Below are positions 35,855 to 44,665 of a stretch of DNA of 64,000 nt, piece by piece. Both the position numbers and the translations under genes were made by a program. Origin of the DNA: Listeria monocytogenes (GTDB lineage: Bacteria; Bacillota; Bacilli; Lactobacillales; Listeriaceae). Every line of letters begins with the position of its first letter. Position 1 is the stretch's first letter. The notes below the pieces were generated by a model. The model had not been told where the DNA came from, searched no databases, and saw only the letters and a list, made by a program, of their open reading frames with translations. The stretch spans positions 1,718,001-1,782,000 of the forward strand of contig NZ_CP054041.1 of the NCBI RefSeq assembly GCF_013282665.1, given 5' to 3'.

Positions 35855-36607
35855 TTACAAGAAAAAGCGGAAAACAACCGCGATTCCAATTCCTATTGCA
35901 CAAGAAGTAAGTAGGGCTTCCGTTCCGCGTGCCATCCCACTAAGCAAATGCCCAGCAATCAAATCCCGAACCGCATTCGTAATCGGTACGCCGGGAACAA
36001 GCGGCATTACGCCACCAATGATCATCGTATCCAAATTAATACCCCAACCAATCGAAATCGTCAAAACAGCTAGGAGCCCGACGCTTAATGAAGCTAAAAA
36101 TTCTGCCAGAAATTTCACCTTCATAAAAATCTGCGTATAATAAAAAATAATAAAACCAATAGCTCCGATGATACAAGTTGGAATAAAATCAAACCAACCC
36201 CCACCAAAAATAACCATCAACGATCCACTAACGAGTGATGCCGCAATAATCTGCAACCAGATAGGAAAGTAGCGAACATCTTTATCTAAATTAACGAGCT
36301 TTGTATGTAATTCTTTTAAGGAAATTCTCTTTTCAGCGAAATCCCTAGAAAATTCATTGACCATAGATACTTTTTCTAAATTAATGGTTCTTGTTGGGAT
36401 TTGCTGTAATTGTACATTACGCTCACCTTCAAGCGACATAAAAAGCCCAGTTGGCGTCACGAAACTAATCCCTTTTTTATTACTAGCGATGGTTGCAATG
36501 CGGTTCATTGTATCTTCCACGCGATACATTTCTGCGCCACTTTCCATCATTATTTTGCCTGCCATTAAGCATGTTTCTAGCAAATAATCTGTTGTTTCAT
36601 TCGACAT
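35855..36607 (-). CDS. Threonine/serine exporter, large ThrE-like subunit (DUF1212)
   Basis: The 250-residue protein begins with a soluble domain (about residues 1-115, including MESGAEMYRVEDTMNRIA) followed by about five membrane segments. GGVMPLVPGVPITNAVRDLIAGH is the family signature. It is the first gene of a two-gene unit. Amino acid export is inferred from the Corynebacterium ThrE family. Confidence 0.85.
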   Translation of the reverse strand: MSNETTDYLLETCLMAGKIMMESGAEMYRVEDTMNRIATIASNKKGISFVTPTGLFMSLEGERNVQLQQIPTRTINLEKVSMVNEFSRDFAEKRISLKELHTKLVNLDKDVRYFPIWLQIIAASLVSGSLMVIFGGGWFDFIPTCIIGAIGFIIFYYTQIFMKVKFLAEFLASLSVGLLAVLTISIGWGINLDTMIIGGVMPLVPGVPITNAVRDLIAGHLLSGMARGTEALLTSCAIGIGIAVVFRFFL

Positions 36608-36770
36608 AACTAAGCACCTCCAACCCTTTATTACTTCTCAATCGTAACGCAATCAAATCAAAAATTCTAGTGGGAAGGATGCATTTTTTGAATTGGTGAT
36701 TGTTTCGATGTGATTTGGGGTAAATATTTGATAGTATGGAGATATAAAATCGGAAAGGATAAGGATTATT

Positions 36771-36980
36771 TTGGCGAATATTGAATATGAAATCATCGAA
36801 GAAATTGGCGTATTGTCCGAAAACACGCGTGGTTGGCGGAAGGAATTAAATAAAGTAAGCTGGAACGGTCGCCCACCTAAATATGATATCCGCGACTGGT
36901 CAGAGGGTCACGAGAAAATGGGAAAAGGGATTACACTAACTGATGAAGAGGCAGAAGCACTAAAAAAACTGTTAGATTAA
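36771..36980 (+). CDS. PC4/YdbC-like small nucleic-acid-binding protein
   Basis: The 69-residue protein matches the YdbC family related to transcriptional coactivator PC4: IIEEIGVLSENTRGWRKELN, a WNGRPPKYDIRDW core and a C-terminal helix. Members bind single-stranded DNA as dimers. The start is TTG at 36771, with GGAAAGGATAAGG upstream. It is followed closely by the hydrolase gene. Confidence 0.78.
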   Translation: MANIEYEIIEEIGVLSENTRGWRKELNKVSWNGRPPKYDIRDWSEGHEKMGKGITLTDEEAEALKKLLD

Positions 36981-36995
36981 GGGCTGGTGTATAGA

Positions 36996-37658
36996 ATGAG
37001 AATGTTTGCTTATGATATTTATGAACCAATTGGTAGAAAAGACGGAGATACTTTTCCAGTAATTTTTGGCCTTCATGGTTTTGGTGGCGATGAGATGGAG
37101 ATGGCGGGACGCCTAGAGTTATTAATGGACCGTTTTGTTGTTGTTTCCATGCGTGGGGATGTGGATTATGGTCCTGCTTATGGTTTTTATCATATGGTGA
37201 CAGAAGGAGACCCGAATCCGCGTGAGGTAGATTATATAAGCCAGCGTGTTGCTCAGTTTATTGATAAAATTTGTAATGATTACACTTCAATAGATAAAGA
37301 ACAAGTTTTTCTTGCTGGTTTTGATCAAGGCGCAGTTTTAACGATATCTATTTTGCAAAATTATGGAGGTCAGTATAAAGCAGCAGCCTTACTGAGCGGA
37401 CGTTTGCCGTATTATATGGAAGAAAGACCTGCAAACTTAATGTTGAAAGACAAGCGAATTTTTATCGGTCACGGGATAGAAGATGCTGTCATTCAAATTT
37501 CTGAAGCAGAAGACATTGCTAAATTTTTCGAGAAAATGGGTTGTAGGGTAGAAAAGCATCGTTATTTTGTTGGACATAATATCAACGAAGCAGAAGAAGA
37601 TGACTTATATAACTGGTTTGAAAGCTTTCTGCCAAACAAATCAGTGAAAAATAAATAA
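36996..37658 (+). CDS. Alpha/beta hydrolase (predicted esterase family) with Asp in the nucleophile position
   Basis: The 220-residue protein resembles phospholipase/carboxylesterase-type hydrolases: oxyanion region FGLHGFGGDE, elbow LAGFDQGAV, acid GIEDAVI and histidine VGHNI. The elbow reads G-F-D110-Q-G where most relatives have G-F-S-Q-G, so the serine nucleophile is replaced by aspartate. It may act like Asp-nucleophile hydrolases or be inactive. The start is uncertain (GTG 36987, ATG 36996 or ATG 37002). It is probably co-transcribed with the PC4-like gene. Confidence 0.75.
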   Translation: MRMFAYDIYEPIGRKDGDTFPVIFGLHGFGGDEMEMAGRLELLMDRFVVVSMRGDVDYGPAYGFYHMVTEGDPNPREVDYISQRVAQFIDKICNDYTSIDKEQVFLAGFDQGAVLTISILQNYGGQYKAAALLSGRLPYYMEERPANLMLKDKRIFIGHGIEDAVIQISEAEDIAKFFEKMGCRVEKHRYFVGHNINEAEEDDLYNWFESFLPNKSVKNK

Positions 37659-37690
37659 AAAACAGCGACCCAGTGTGGTCGCTGTTTTTA
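37659..37690. terminator. Bidirectional terminator
   Basis: AAAACAGCGACC (37659-37670) and GGTCGCTGTTTT (37677-37688) form a perfect stem with a 6-base loop, shared by convergent genes. Confidence 0.92.
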
Positions 37691-38875
37691 AATATCCAAA
37701 GTAAGAAAGAGTACTTTTAAATAATTCCCCTCAGGAAAGTTTGGATTTACGGTAAAGTCTGCAGGTAAAGAATGGGTTTCGACAATTTTGTAAGTACGGT
37801 CGCTTGTTTGGAAGGCTTCCGCAATTAATTTTTTAAATGCTTTCATCCCGAAGCCGGCATAGTTAGTGGAAGCAATGATAGTACCATTCGGAGCAGTGAT
37901 ATCAATGATTTCACGAAGCATAGCTGGATAATCTTTTGATGCTCGGAAAGTCACTTTTTTTGTACGAGCAAAGCTAGGTGGATCAACAACGACTAAATCA
38001 AATGTTAATTGTTTGCGAGTCGCATATTTGAAATAATGAAAAACATCCTCTACGATAATTGCTTGCTCACTTGGATCAAGTCCATTTACTTCTAATTGTT
38101 CTTTCGTTTTGCTGAGCGAACGGCCTGCCACATCTACACTTGTCGTTTTACTCGCACCGCCAAATAAAGCTGCAACAGAGAATGCCCCAGTATACGAGAA
38201 AGTGTTTAAGACGTTTTTCGAAACTGCGTAATCTTCACTAATTCTTCTGCGCACATCACGCTGGTCTAGGAAAATCCCTGTCATCCAGCCATCATCTAAG
38301 TAAGTTGCATAATTGATGCCATTTTCTTTAATAATAAGTGGGAAAGTCGCTTTTTGACCGGCGACAAAATCATCTTTTGTATCTTCTTGAAAGCGTCTTT
38401 TTTCATAAATACCTTTTATTTCTGGAAAAGATAAGAGGATATCAATAATCATTTTCTGGAAAGCATAGATTCCATGGCTATACCACTGAATCACGAGATA
38501 GCCATCGTAATAATCAACAGTGAATCCGCCAAGACCATCGCCTTCACCATTAAAAATTCGAAAAGCAGTAGTAGAATCATCTGTAAATAAAAATTGGCGT
38601 TTCTCGATTGCGGAAGTAATTAGACTCTTTAGAAAGTCTTCATCTAGTTGTTGTTTCTTGTCCCATGTGAAAAGCCAGCCGCTACCTTTATTTTGTTCTC
38701 CGTGATAGCCTCTAGCGATAAATTGACCATTCATATCAGTTAATTCTAATACGTCGCCTTCTTGTAATTCTTTGGGCCATTTTTCGATACGTTCTTTAAG
38801 AATTAGGGGATAGCCTTCTTTATAGCCTTTAGTGAACTTAGGGAAGACTTTTACTTTGATTAGGTTCTTCATCAT
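37688..38875 (-). CDS. RlmI/YwbD-like class I rRNA large-subunit methyltransferase
   Basis: The 395-residue protein has an N-terminal PUA domain (about residues 1-80, ending near GYHGEQNKGSGWLF) and a SAM-dependent Rossmann domain with VLNTFSYTGAFSVAA and the VVDPPSFARTKK motif. Members methylate cytosine C5 in 23S rRNA. The start could be either of the first two methionines. No neighbours share its strand except p60, which reads toward it from upstream. Confidence 0.85.
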   Translation of the reverse strand: MMKNLIKVKVFPKFTKGYKEGYPLILKERIEKWPKELQEGDVLELTDMNGQFIARGYHGEQNKGSGWLFTWDKKQQLDEDFLKSLITSAIEKRQFLFTDDSTTAFRIFNGEGDGLGGFTVDYYDGYLVIQWYSHGIYAFQKMIIDILLSFPEIKGIYEKRRFQEDTKDDFVAGQKATFPLIIKENGINYATYLDDGWMTGIFLDQRDVRRRISEDYAVSKNVLNTFSYTGAFSVAALFGGASKTTSVDVAGRSLSKTKEQLEVNGLDPSEQAIIVEDVFHYFKYATRKQLTFDLVVVDPPSFARTKKVTFRASKDYPAMLREIIDITAPNGTIIASTNYAGFGMKAFKKLIAEAFQTSDRTYKIVETHSLPADFTVNPNFPEGNYLKVLFLTLDI

Positions 38876-38905
38876 GCACCGTCTTTCATTAAGATAAAAT
38901 TTCCA

Positions 38906-38945
38906 ACAAAAAACCTGTGAAGCGAACTGTCTGCTCCACAGGTTA
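38906..38945 (-). terminator. Terminator of iap
   Basis: AACCTGTG (38937-38944 read on the minus strand) pairs with CACAGGTT (38912-38919) around a 17-base loop, followed by a T-run. Confidence 0.85.
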
Positions 38946-38959
38946 CTTTAAGTTATTAA

Positions 38960-40372
38960 TTATACGCGACCGAAGCCAACTAGATATTTACCCCAGCCAG
39001 AGCCGTGGATGTTATCGTATTTAACGCCATTGTCTTGTGCATTAATCATTTGACCGTTACCAACGTAGATACCAACGTGAGAAATTCCGCTACCATAGTC
39101 AAAGAATACTAAATCACCAGGTTTTGCTTGAGATTCAGAGATTCTTGTAGTGCTAGCGTATTGTGCGCCAGAAGTACGTGGAAGGGAGATTCCTGCTTTA
39201 GCAAATACATATTTAGTGTAACCAGAGCAATCAAATGTAGTTGGTCCGTTACCACCCCATGAATATGCTTTTCCAAGATGTTTTTGAGCTTCAGCAATAA
39301 TAGCACTTGCACTTGAATTGCTGTTATTGTTGGAAGAACCTTGGTTAGCATTTGTGTTCGTGTTTGTATTTGTATTTGTGTTTGTGTTTGTATTTGTGTT
39401 TGTATTTTTAGATGGTGTACTTGTATTATTATTTGTATTCGTCGATGGTGCAGGAGCTGGTTTCGCAGCTTCTGTTGGTGCTTTAGGTGCTGTTTGTTGT
39501 TGTGTAGCTGTTTCTTTTTTCTCTGTAGTGGCTGTGTTTGTATTTGTATTTTCTTTAACTGCTGGTGCTGCTTGTTTTTCAGCTGCTGGAGCTTCCGTTT
39601 TCACTTCTGCTTTTGGAGTAGCTGTATTAGCAGTTTGTTTAATAGCAAGTTTTTGACCTACATAAATAGAAGAAGAAGATAAATTATTCCATGACATAAT
39701 GTCTTGAACTGATACACCATATTTTACGGATAAAGCCCAAATTGTGTCACCACTTTTAACAGTGTGTGTAGTAGCGTTTTGGTCTACTACTGGAGTTTCT
39801 TTAGTTTCTACCACTTTAGGAGCAGGTGTTGTTGCTTGTGTTGCTTGTTTTACTTCTGTTTTTGTTTCTGCAGCAGGTGCAGCTTGTTGAGTAGTAGCTT
39901 CTTTTTTCACTTCTGGTGTTGTTACAGGAGTGTTTGCTACTTTATCAGTTAAGTATTTACCGTTAACGAAACCAGTTTTTCCATCATTGTAAGTAATTTT
40001 GTGCCAGCCGTTAGATTCTGTTGTTTCAACAGTTACTTTAGTGCCACCTTTGATGGACGTAATAATACTGTTATCAACACCAGCGCCAGTACGGACGTTT
40101 AGCCAAGTTGCGCTAACAGATTTCTCTGTTTTTTCAGCAGCAACCTCATTTACTTCAGTTACTTGTAATTTTTGACCTGGTACGATTTTATCAGTTGTTA
40201 AATTGTTTGCTTTTTTAATTGCGTCGACAGTAGTCCCTTTACTTTGTGCGATACCCCAAAGAGTATCTCCAGCTTCTACTACTACTGTGCTTGCGGATGC
40301 GATTGTTGGAGCAGCAAATGCTGTTACCGCAATCCCAGCTGTAGCCGCGATAGTTGCTTTTTTCATGTTCAT
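38960..40372 (-). CDS. iap: p60 invasion-associated NlpC/P60 peptidoglycan endopeptidase
   Basis: The 470-residue secreted hydrolase has a signal peptide to about residue 27 and a LysM domain ([17 protein letters not shown]). A bacterial SH3 domain ([12 protein letters not shown]) and a second LysM ([18 protein letters not shown]) follow. A Thr-Asn repeat leads to the C-terminal NlpC/P60 domain, with catalytic C382 (FDCSGYTK) and H432 (ISHVGIYV). It cleaves peptidoglycan peptides, aids septation and is exported by SecA2, which is encoded divergently. The size is within the variable Listeria range because of the repeat. The sequence is nearly that of the L. monocytogenes/innocua p60. Confidence 0.97.
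   Translation of the reverse strand: MNMKKATIAATAGIAVTAFAAPTIASASTVVVEAGDTLWGIAQSKGTTVDAIKKANNLTTDKIVPGQKLQVTEVNEVAAEKTEKSVSATWLNVRTGAGVDNSIITSIKGGTKVTVETTESNGWHKITYNDGKTGFVNGKYLTDKVANTPVTTPEVKKEATTQQAAPAAETKTEVKQATQATTPAPKVVETKETPVVDQNATTHTVKSGDTIWALSVKYGVSVQDIMSWNNLSSSSIYVGQKLAIKQTANTATPKAEVKTEAPAAEKQAAPAVKENTNTNTATTEKKETATQQQTAPKAPTEAAKPAPAPSTNTNNNTSTPSKNTNTNTNTNTNTNTNTNTNANQGSSNNNSNSSASAIIAEAQKHLGKAYSWGGNGPTTFDCSGYTKYVFAKAGISLPRTSGAQYASTTRISESQAKPGDLVFFDYGSGISHVGIYVGNGQMINAQDNGVKYDNIHGSGWGKYLVGFGRV
39346..39408 (-). repeat. Thr-Asn coding tandem repeat in iap
   Basis: A run of alternating ACA/ACN and AAY codons encodes about ten Thr-Asn pairs. It is a hypervariable region known to differ between strains and to change length by slippage. 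The opposite strand reads as long Val-Phe or Cys-Ile frames, which are artefacts. Confidence 0.9.
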
Positions 40373-40449
40373 AAAACTCCTCTCTTTTTTCAGAAAATCC
40401 CAGTACGTAAATAAGTATTTGAGAATTAATTTTATATTGATTAATACTA

Positions 40450-40478
40450 AGTTTACCCAGTTTTTACTTAAAAAACAA
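40450..40478 (-). promoter_or_regulatory. SigmaA-like promoter of iap
   Basis: On the minus strand TTGTTT (40473-40478) and TAAACT (40450-40455) are 17 bases apart. The leader is about 70 bases and ends in AGAGAGGAG before the ATG. Between here and the secA2 promoter (40479-40737) I see no gene and no clear RNA. Confidence 0.6.
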
Positions 40479-40737
40479 ATGATGCGAGAATGGTTCTAAA
40501 GACATGAGAGGACTATACCAACTATTTGTAATAATTCTGTAACAGTAAAAAAACGAACGTGTATTCTTAGGGCTTGAGATGTACTGCTGGGTAATCCTTT
40601 ATAGTGTAAGTAGGATGTGAACGTTAATCAACAACTTTCGCTATGGGAAACCTATTGTTTTTTGTTAATAGAAAAATTTAATACATTTGTAATATAAAAA
40701 ACCGGCAGTTTTTCCGTTCTTTGTAACTCGAAATGAA

Positions 40738-40767
40738 TTGCCAGATGCGTTTATAGTATTCTATAAT
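40738..40767 (+). promoter_or_regulatory. SigmaA promoter of secA2
   Basis: TTGCCA (40738-40743) and TATAAT (40762-40767) are spaced by 18 bases, just before the TATGGAGG ribosome site. Confidence 0.7.
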
Positions 40768-40791
40768 AGAAGGTATGGAGGATGTTATATA

Positions 40792-43122
40792 ATGAGACAG
40801 AATTATGATGATCGCAAAATAGTAAAACAGTACCGAGAAATAGCCCGTCAAATTGTCAAAAAAGAGGGCTTATATAAAAATATGGATCAAGCTGAACTTT
40901 GTGAGCAAACCAATTTTTGGCGAGAGAAATTCAAGACAAAACCAATGACGGAACGAGATAAAGTTAATATTTTTGCACTTGCGAGAGAAGCAGCAAGTCG
41001 TATTATCGGCTTGGATGCAGTAGTGGTGCAATTAATTGGAGCCCTCGTTCTAGGGGATGGCAAAGTGGCAGAAATGAAAACCGGCGAAGGTAAAACATTG
41101 ATGTCGTTATTTGTTATGTTTATAGAAGTAATGCGTGGAAATCGCGTGCACCTTGTTACTGCCAATGAGTATTTAGCAAGGCGTGACCGGGAAGAGATTG
41201 GGCAGGTTCTAGAATATCTCGGTGTTTCCGTTGCGCTAAATGAATCAGGGTTAGACAAAGAGCAAAAAAAGGCGATTTATACAGCAGATGTTATTTATGG
41301 AACGGCTTCTGAATTTGGCTTTGATTATTTACGCGATAATATGGTACGCCAAAAAGAAGATAAGGTGCAGAGTGGACTTGATTTTGTTTTAATAGATGAA
41401 GCAGATTCGATTTTAATTGATGAAGCGAGAACGCCATTACTCATTTCTGACCGTAAAGAAGAAGATTTATCACTTTATCATAAAGCGAACGAGCTAGTAG
41501 AAAAGATGATGAAAGATGATTATGAGATGGAAGAACATAAACGCTTTGTATGGTTGAATGATGCGGGGATTGAGAAGGCGCAGAGGTTTTGGAACGTGGA
41601 ATCACTTTATTCTGCCGAGGCGCAGTCAGAGCTTCGAATTACAATGCTTTTAATGCGAGCTCATTTCTTGATGCACAAAGACAAAGATTATGTAGTGCTT
41701 GACGATGAAGTATTGATTATTGATCCACATACTGGTCGTGCACTTCCTGGTCGCCGATTCAATGACGGGCTTCATCAGGCTATTGAGGCGAAAGAAGGCG
41801 TGGAAGTAAAAGAAGAATCACGCACGCTAGCAACCATTACCATCCAAAATTACTTCCGGATGTATAAGAAGATTTCTGGAATGACTGGAACGGCTAAAAC
41901 CGAAGAAGAAGAATTCCGTCAAATTTATAACATGGATGTCGTCGTAATTCCTACCAATTTGCGTGTAAACCGGGAAGACATGCAAGATGACATTTTTTAT
42001 ACGAAAAAGGAAAAAGGGCGCGCTATCGTATATGAAGTATCTTGGCGCTACGAAAAAGGGCAGCCAACTTTAATCGGAACCTCTTCTATTAAAAGTAATG
42101 AATGGATTAGTGGCTTGCTCAATGCTGCTGGAATTCCGCATCAAGTATTGAATGCAAAAAACCATGCCCAAGAAGCAGAAATTATTGCCAAAGCTGGGAA
42201 ACGCGGGATGGTAACTTTAGCAACGAACATGGCTGGTCGGGGAACAGATATCAAGCTGGATCCAGATGTGCATAAGCTAGGTGGACTAGCGGTAATTGGT
42301 ACAGAACGCCATGAAAGTCGCCGAATAGATTTACAACTTATGGGACGTTCTGGGCGACGCGGAGACCCTGGTTTCAGTAAGTTTATGATTTCCTTGGAAG
42401 ACGATTTGTTAGAACAATTTGAAAGTAAAAGCTGGGAGAAACTTTCCACGAAACTTAAACGCAAAGCGCCACGTGATGGGAAGCCAGTTAATTCAAGAAA
42501 AATTCACGCTGTCGTAGTCGACGCACAAAAACGTCTAGAAGGAGCAAACTATGATATTCGTAAAGATTTGCTTTCTTATGATGAAGTAATCGATTTACAA
42601 CGCAAAATGGTATATAAAGAACGCGACTTATTATTAGAAAGAAATAAACTTGGGGTCTCTTCTGAAAAAATTCTACGTGAAGTGGCCGAATATTCGTTTA
42701 TCCATCCAAGTGATATTCCGGAAGAAGAGTTGGAAATTTATTATTCCCGTCAAAAAGAATTACTCGGCGGAACTAAATTTCCACTCTCTTTTGACCAAGT
42801 AACATTAATGGAACCAAGAGAAGTGGTAGAAGAAATCGTATCTTGGCACAAAAATGAACGTAATAAATTCCCTGTTGATACAATTGCTGCAATAGAGCGA
42901 GAAGTGTATTTAAATTTAATGGATCAAATGTGGGTTATGCATCTTGACGCAATGGTTCAATTACGCGAAGGTATCCACTTGCGGGCATATGGACAACAAG
43001 ATCCGTTAGTCATGTACCAAAAAGAAGGTGCCCAATTATTTGAGAAATTCCAAGCAGACTACCATTTCTACTTTGCTCATGCTTTGCTTGAACTTGACCC
43101 AGATGGTCTAATTCAAGGTTAA
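40792..43122 (+). CDS. secA2: Accessory Sec system translocase ATPase SecA2
   Basis: The 776-residue ATPase has Walker A EMKTGEGKTLM, the DEAD-type motif LIDEADSILIDEARTP, the preprotein cross-linking region, and helicase motifs ending in NMAGRGTDIKLD and GRSGRRGDPG. It lacks the C-terminal zinc-binding tail of housekeeping SecA. In Listeria SecA2 drives export of p60 and NamA and affects septation and smooth/rough morphology. TATGGAGG lies just before the ATG at 40792; the frame's upstream TTG is actually the -35 element. Confidence 0.96.
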   Translation: MRQNYDDRKIVKQYREIARQIVKKEGLYKNMDQAELCEQTNFWREKFKTKPMTERDKVNIFALAREAASRIIGLDAVVVQLIGALVLGDGKVAEMKTGEGKTLMSLFVMFIEVMRGNRVHLVTANEYLARRDREEIGQVLEYLGVSVALNESGLDKEQKKAIYTADVIYGTASEFGFDYLRDNMVRQKEDKVQSGLDFVLIDEADSILIDEARTPLLISDRKEEDLSLYHKANELVEKMMKDDYEMEEHKRFVWLNDAGIEKAQRFWNVESLYSAEAQSELRITMLLMRAHFLMHKDKDYVVLDDEVLIIDPHTGRALPGRRFNDGLHQAIEAKEGVEVKEESRTLATITIQNYFRMYKKISGMTGTAKTEEEEFRQIYNMDVVVIPTNLRVNREDMQDDIFYTKKEKGRAIVYEVSWRYEKGQPTLIGTSSIKSNEWISGLLNAAGIPHQVLNAKNHAQEAEIIAKAGKRGMVTLATNMAGRGTDIKLDPDVHKLGGLAVIGTERHESRRIDLQLMGRSGRRGDPGFSKFMISLEDDLLEQFESKSWEKLSTKLKRKAPRDGKPVNSRKIHAVVVDAQKRLEGANYDIRKDLLSYDEVIDLQRKMVYKERDLLLERNKLGVSSEKILREVAEYSFIHPSDIPEEELEIYYSRQKELLGGTKFPLSFDQVTLMEPREVVEEIVSWHKNERNKFPVDTIAAIEREVYLNLMDQMWVMHLDAMVQLREGIHLRAYGQQDPLVMYQKEGAQLFEKFQADYHFYFAHALLELDPDGLIQG

Positions 43123-43237
43123 AATACAACCTACGTCTGATTTTTTCCAAATTCAGGGATAATTTAGTGAGAACGAGGGTATTAACCTATATAATAGTAG
43201 AAAACAAAAATAAATTTAGACAAAAGAGGGTGGGAAA

Positions 43238-44410
43238 GTGAAGGGATCATTCACAAAGTTTAAACAATTTTTTATAGAAAATAAGTTTGTGTTAGGGTTA
43301 CTAATTTTTCTTTTAGTAGCACTCGATATTTATGTATTAACTAAGATTGCCTTTATTTTTGATCCGTTAATGGTAATTCTTAAAACCGTCGCCGCACCAA
43401 TCATTTTAGCTGGGATTTCTTACTATCTATTTAATCCTATTATTGATTGGTTAGAAAAACATAAGTGGAAGCGTGGTTGGGCGATTGCATTACTTTATTT
43501 AGTGATTATTGGCTTAATCATTTTACTATTTAGTTTTGTTATTCCAGCTGTGAAAGACCAGATTATTAGTTTATTCAAATCATTCCCAGGATATTGGGAT
43601 CAAATTACACAGAAATTTGACGAGTTCAGTCGCTCGAGTTTGTTTGATCAAATAAAAGATAAATTGAATACAAATATGAGTGATATCATGAAGACACTTT
43701 CGACAAAAGGAACGTCCGTAATCAATAGTGCTATTTCAAGTATTGGTAGCATTGTTGGGACAGTAACAGAAGTGGTCTTAGCGATAGTAACCACGCCGCT
43801 TGTTTTATTCTACTTATTAAAAGATGGGAAAAAATTACCAGATTTCCTACTAAAAATGTTACCAGTAAATGGTCGTGCGCACACTCGCCAAGTGCTTGGT
43901 GAAGCAAACCACCAAATTAGTTCTTACATTCGCGGACAAATTATCGTAAGCTTATGTATTGGTATTCTATTATTTATTGGTTATTTAATTATCGGTCTAC
44001 CATATGCATTAACGCTTGCTATTATCGCAGCGTGTACTAGTATTGTTCCTTACTTAGGACCAGCAATTGCGATTACGCCAGCAATTATTATCGCGATAGT
44101 TACTTCTCCTTGGTTATTAATTAAATTAATTATTGTATGGTGTGTTGTTCAATTACTTGAAGGTAAATTCATTTCTCCTCAAGTAATGGGTAAAACGTTA
44201 AAAGTACACCCAATCACGATTTTATTTGTTATTTTAGTAGCCGGAAATCTATTCGGTATACTAGGGGTTATCTTCGCAGTTCCAGGTTATGCGGTACTTA
44301 AAGTAATCGTAACGCATGTATTTATTTGGTTCAAACGTATCTCCGGTCTTTACGGTGAACAACCTGCAAGTGAGTATGTAGAACCTCCAACGGAAGAAAA
44401 AGAATTATAA
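43238..44410 (+). CDS. AI-2E family (YtvI/PerM-like) membrane transporter
   Basis: The 390-residue protein has about eight membrane segments in the AI-2E pattern: two at the N-terminus, a central extramembrane part (SLFKSFPGYWDQITQKFDE), and paired segments at the end. The family includes an autoinducer-2 exporter and Na+/H+ antiporters; the substrate here is unknown. GTG start with GAGGGTGGG upstream. Confidence 0.85.
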   Translation: MKGSFTKFKQFFIENKFVLGLLIFLLVALDIYVLTKIAFIFDPLMVILKTVAAPIILAGISYYLFNPIIDWLEKHKWKRGWAIALLYLVIIGLIILLFSFVIPAVKDQIISLFKSFPGYWDQITQKFDEFSRSSLFDQIKDKLNTNMSDIMKTLSTKGTSVINSAISSIGSIVGTVTEVVLAIVTTPLVLFYLLKDGKKLPDFLLKMLPVNGRAHTRQVLGEANHQISSYIRGQIIVSLCIGILLFIGYLIIGLPYALTLAIIAACTSIVPYLGPAIAITPAIIIAIVTSPWLLIKLIIVWCVVQLLEGKFISPQVMGKTLKVHPITILFVILVAGNLFGILGVIFAVPGYAVLKVIVTHVFIWFKRISGLYGEQPASEYVEPPTEEKEL

Positions 44411-44413
44411 AAT

Positions 44414-44461
44414 TAAAACACGAGTAATTAGATGCTTTTTCTAACTACTCGTGTTTTTTTG
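44414..44461 (+). terminator. Terminator after the AI-2E gene
   Basis: AAAACACGAGTA pairs with TACTCGTGTTTT, extended by ATTAG/CTAA, followed by a T-run. Confidence 0.88.
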
Positions 44462-44478
44462 GGTCTTGAAAATCAATG

Positions 44479-44537
44479 TTCACAAAAAAGACATAATTTT
44501 TCTCTTTACAAGCTGAACGTAGTAATAGAGTTATATT
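44479..44537 (+). promoter_or_regulatory. Conserved 17-base motif and promoter region of the WxL cluster
   Basis: TTCACAAAAAAGACATA (44479-44495) is identical to the copy before the MucBP gene. TTTACA (44505-44510) starts 26 bases after the motif start, the same distance as there. The -10 is less clear: TATATT (44532-44537) would need a 21-base spacer. Confidence 0.55.
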
Positions 44538-44665
44538 GTGTAATATTTATTACGAAATTTAGGTATTAACATGAAGTTTTTCTCTATTTTTAATAAATTG
44601 TACATTGAATTGACGTATTTTTCATCATAATATGAAGCCAATGACAAGGAAAGGGGAAACAAACA

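Noticed and set aside
39318-39682. Long antisense frames across iap rich in Val/Phe or Cys/Ile
   Set aside because: They are the complement of the Thr-Asn repeat and other low-complexity codons, with no ribosome site and no protein-like composition.
40738-40791. Longer SecA2 start at TTG 40738
   Set aside because: That TTG is the -35 element; TATGGAGG before ATG 40792 and the usual 776-residue length favour the shorter form.
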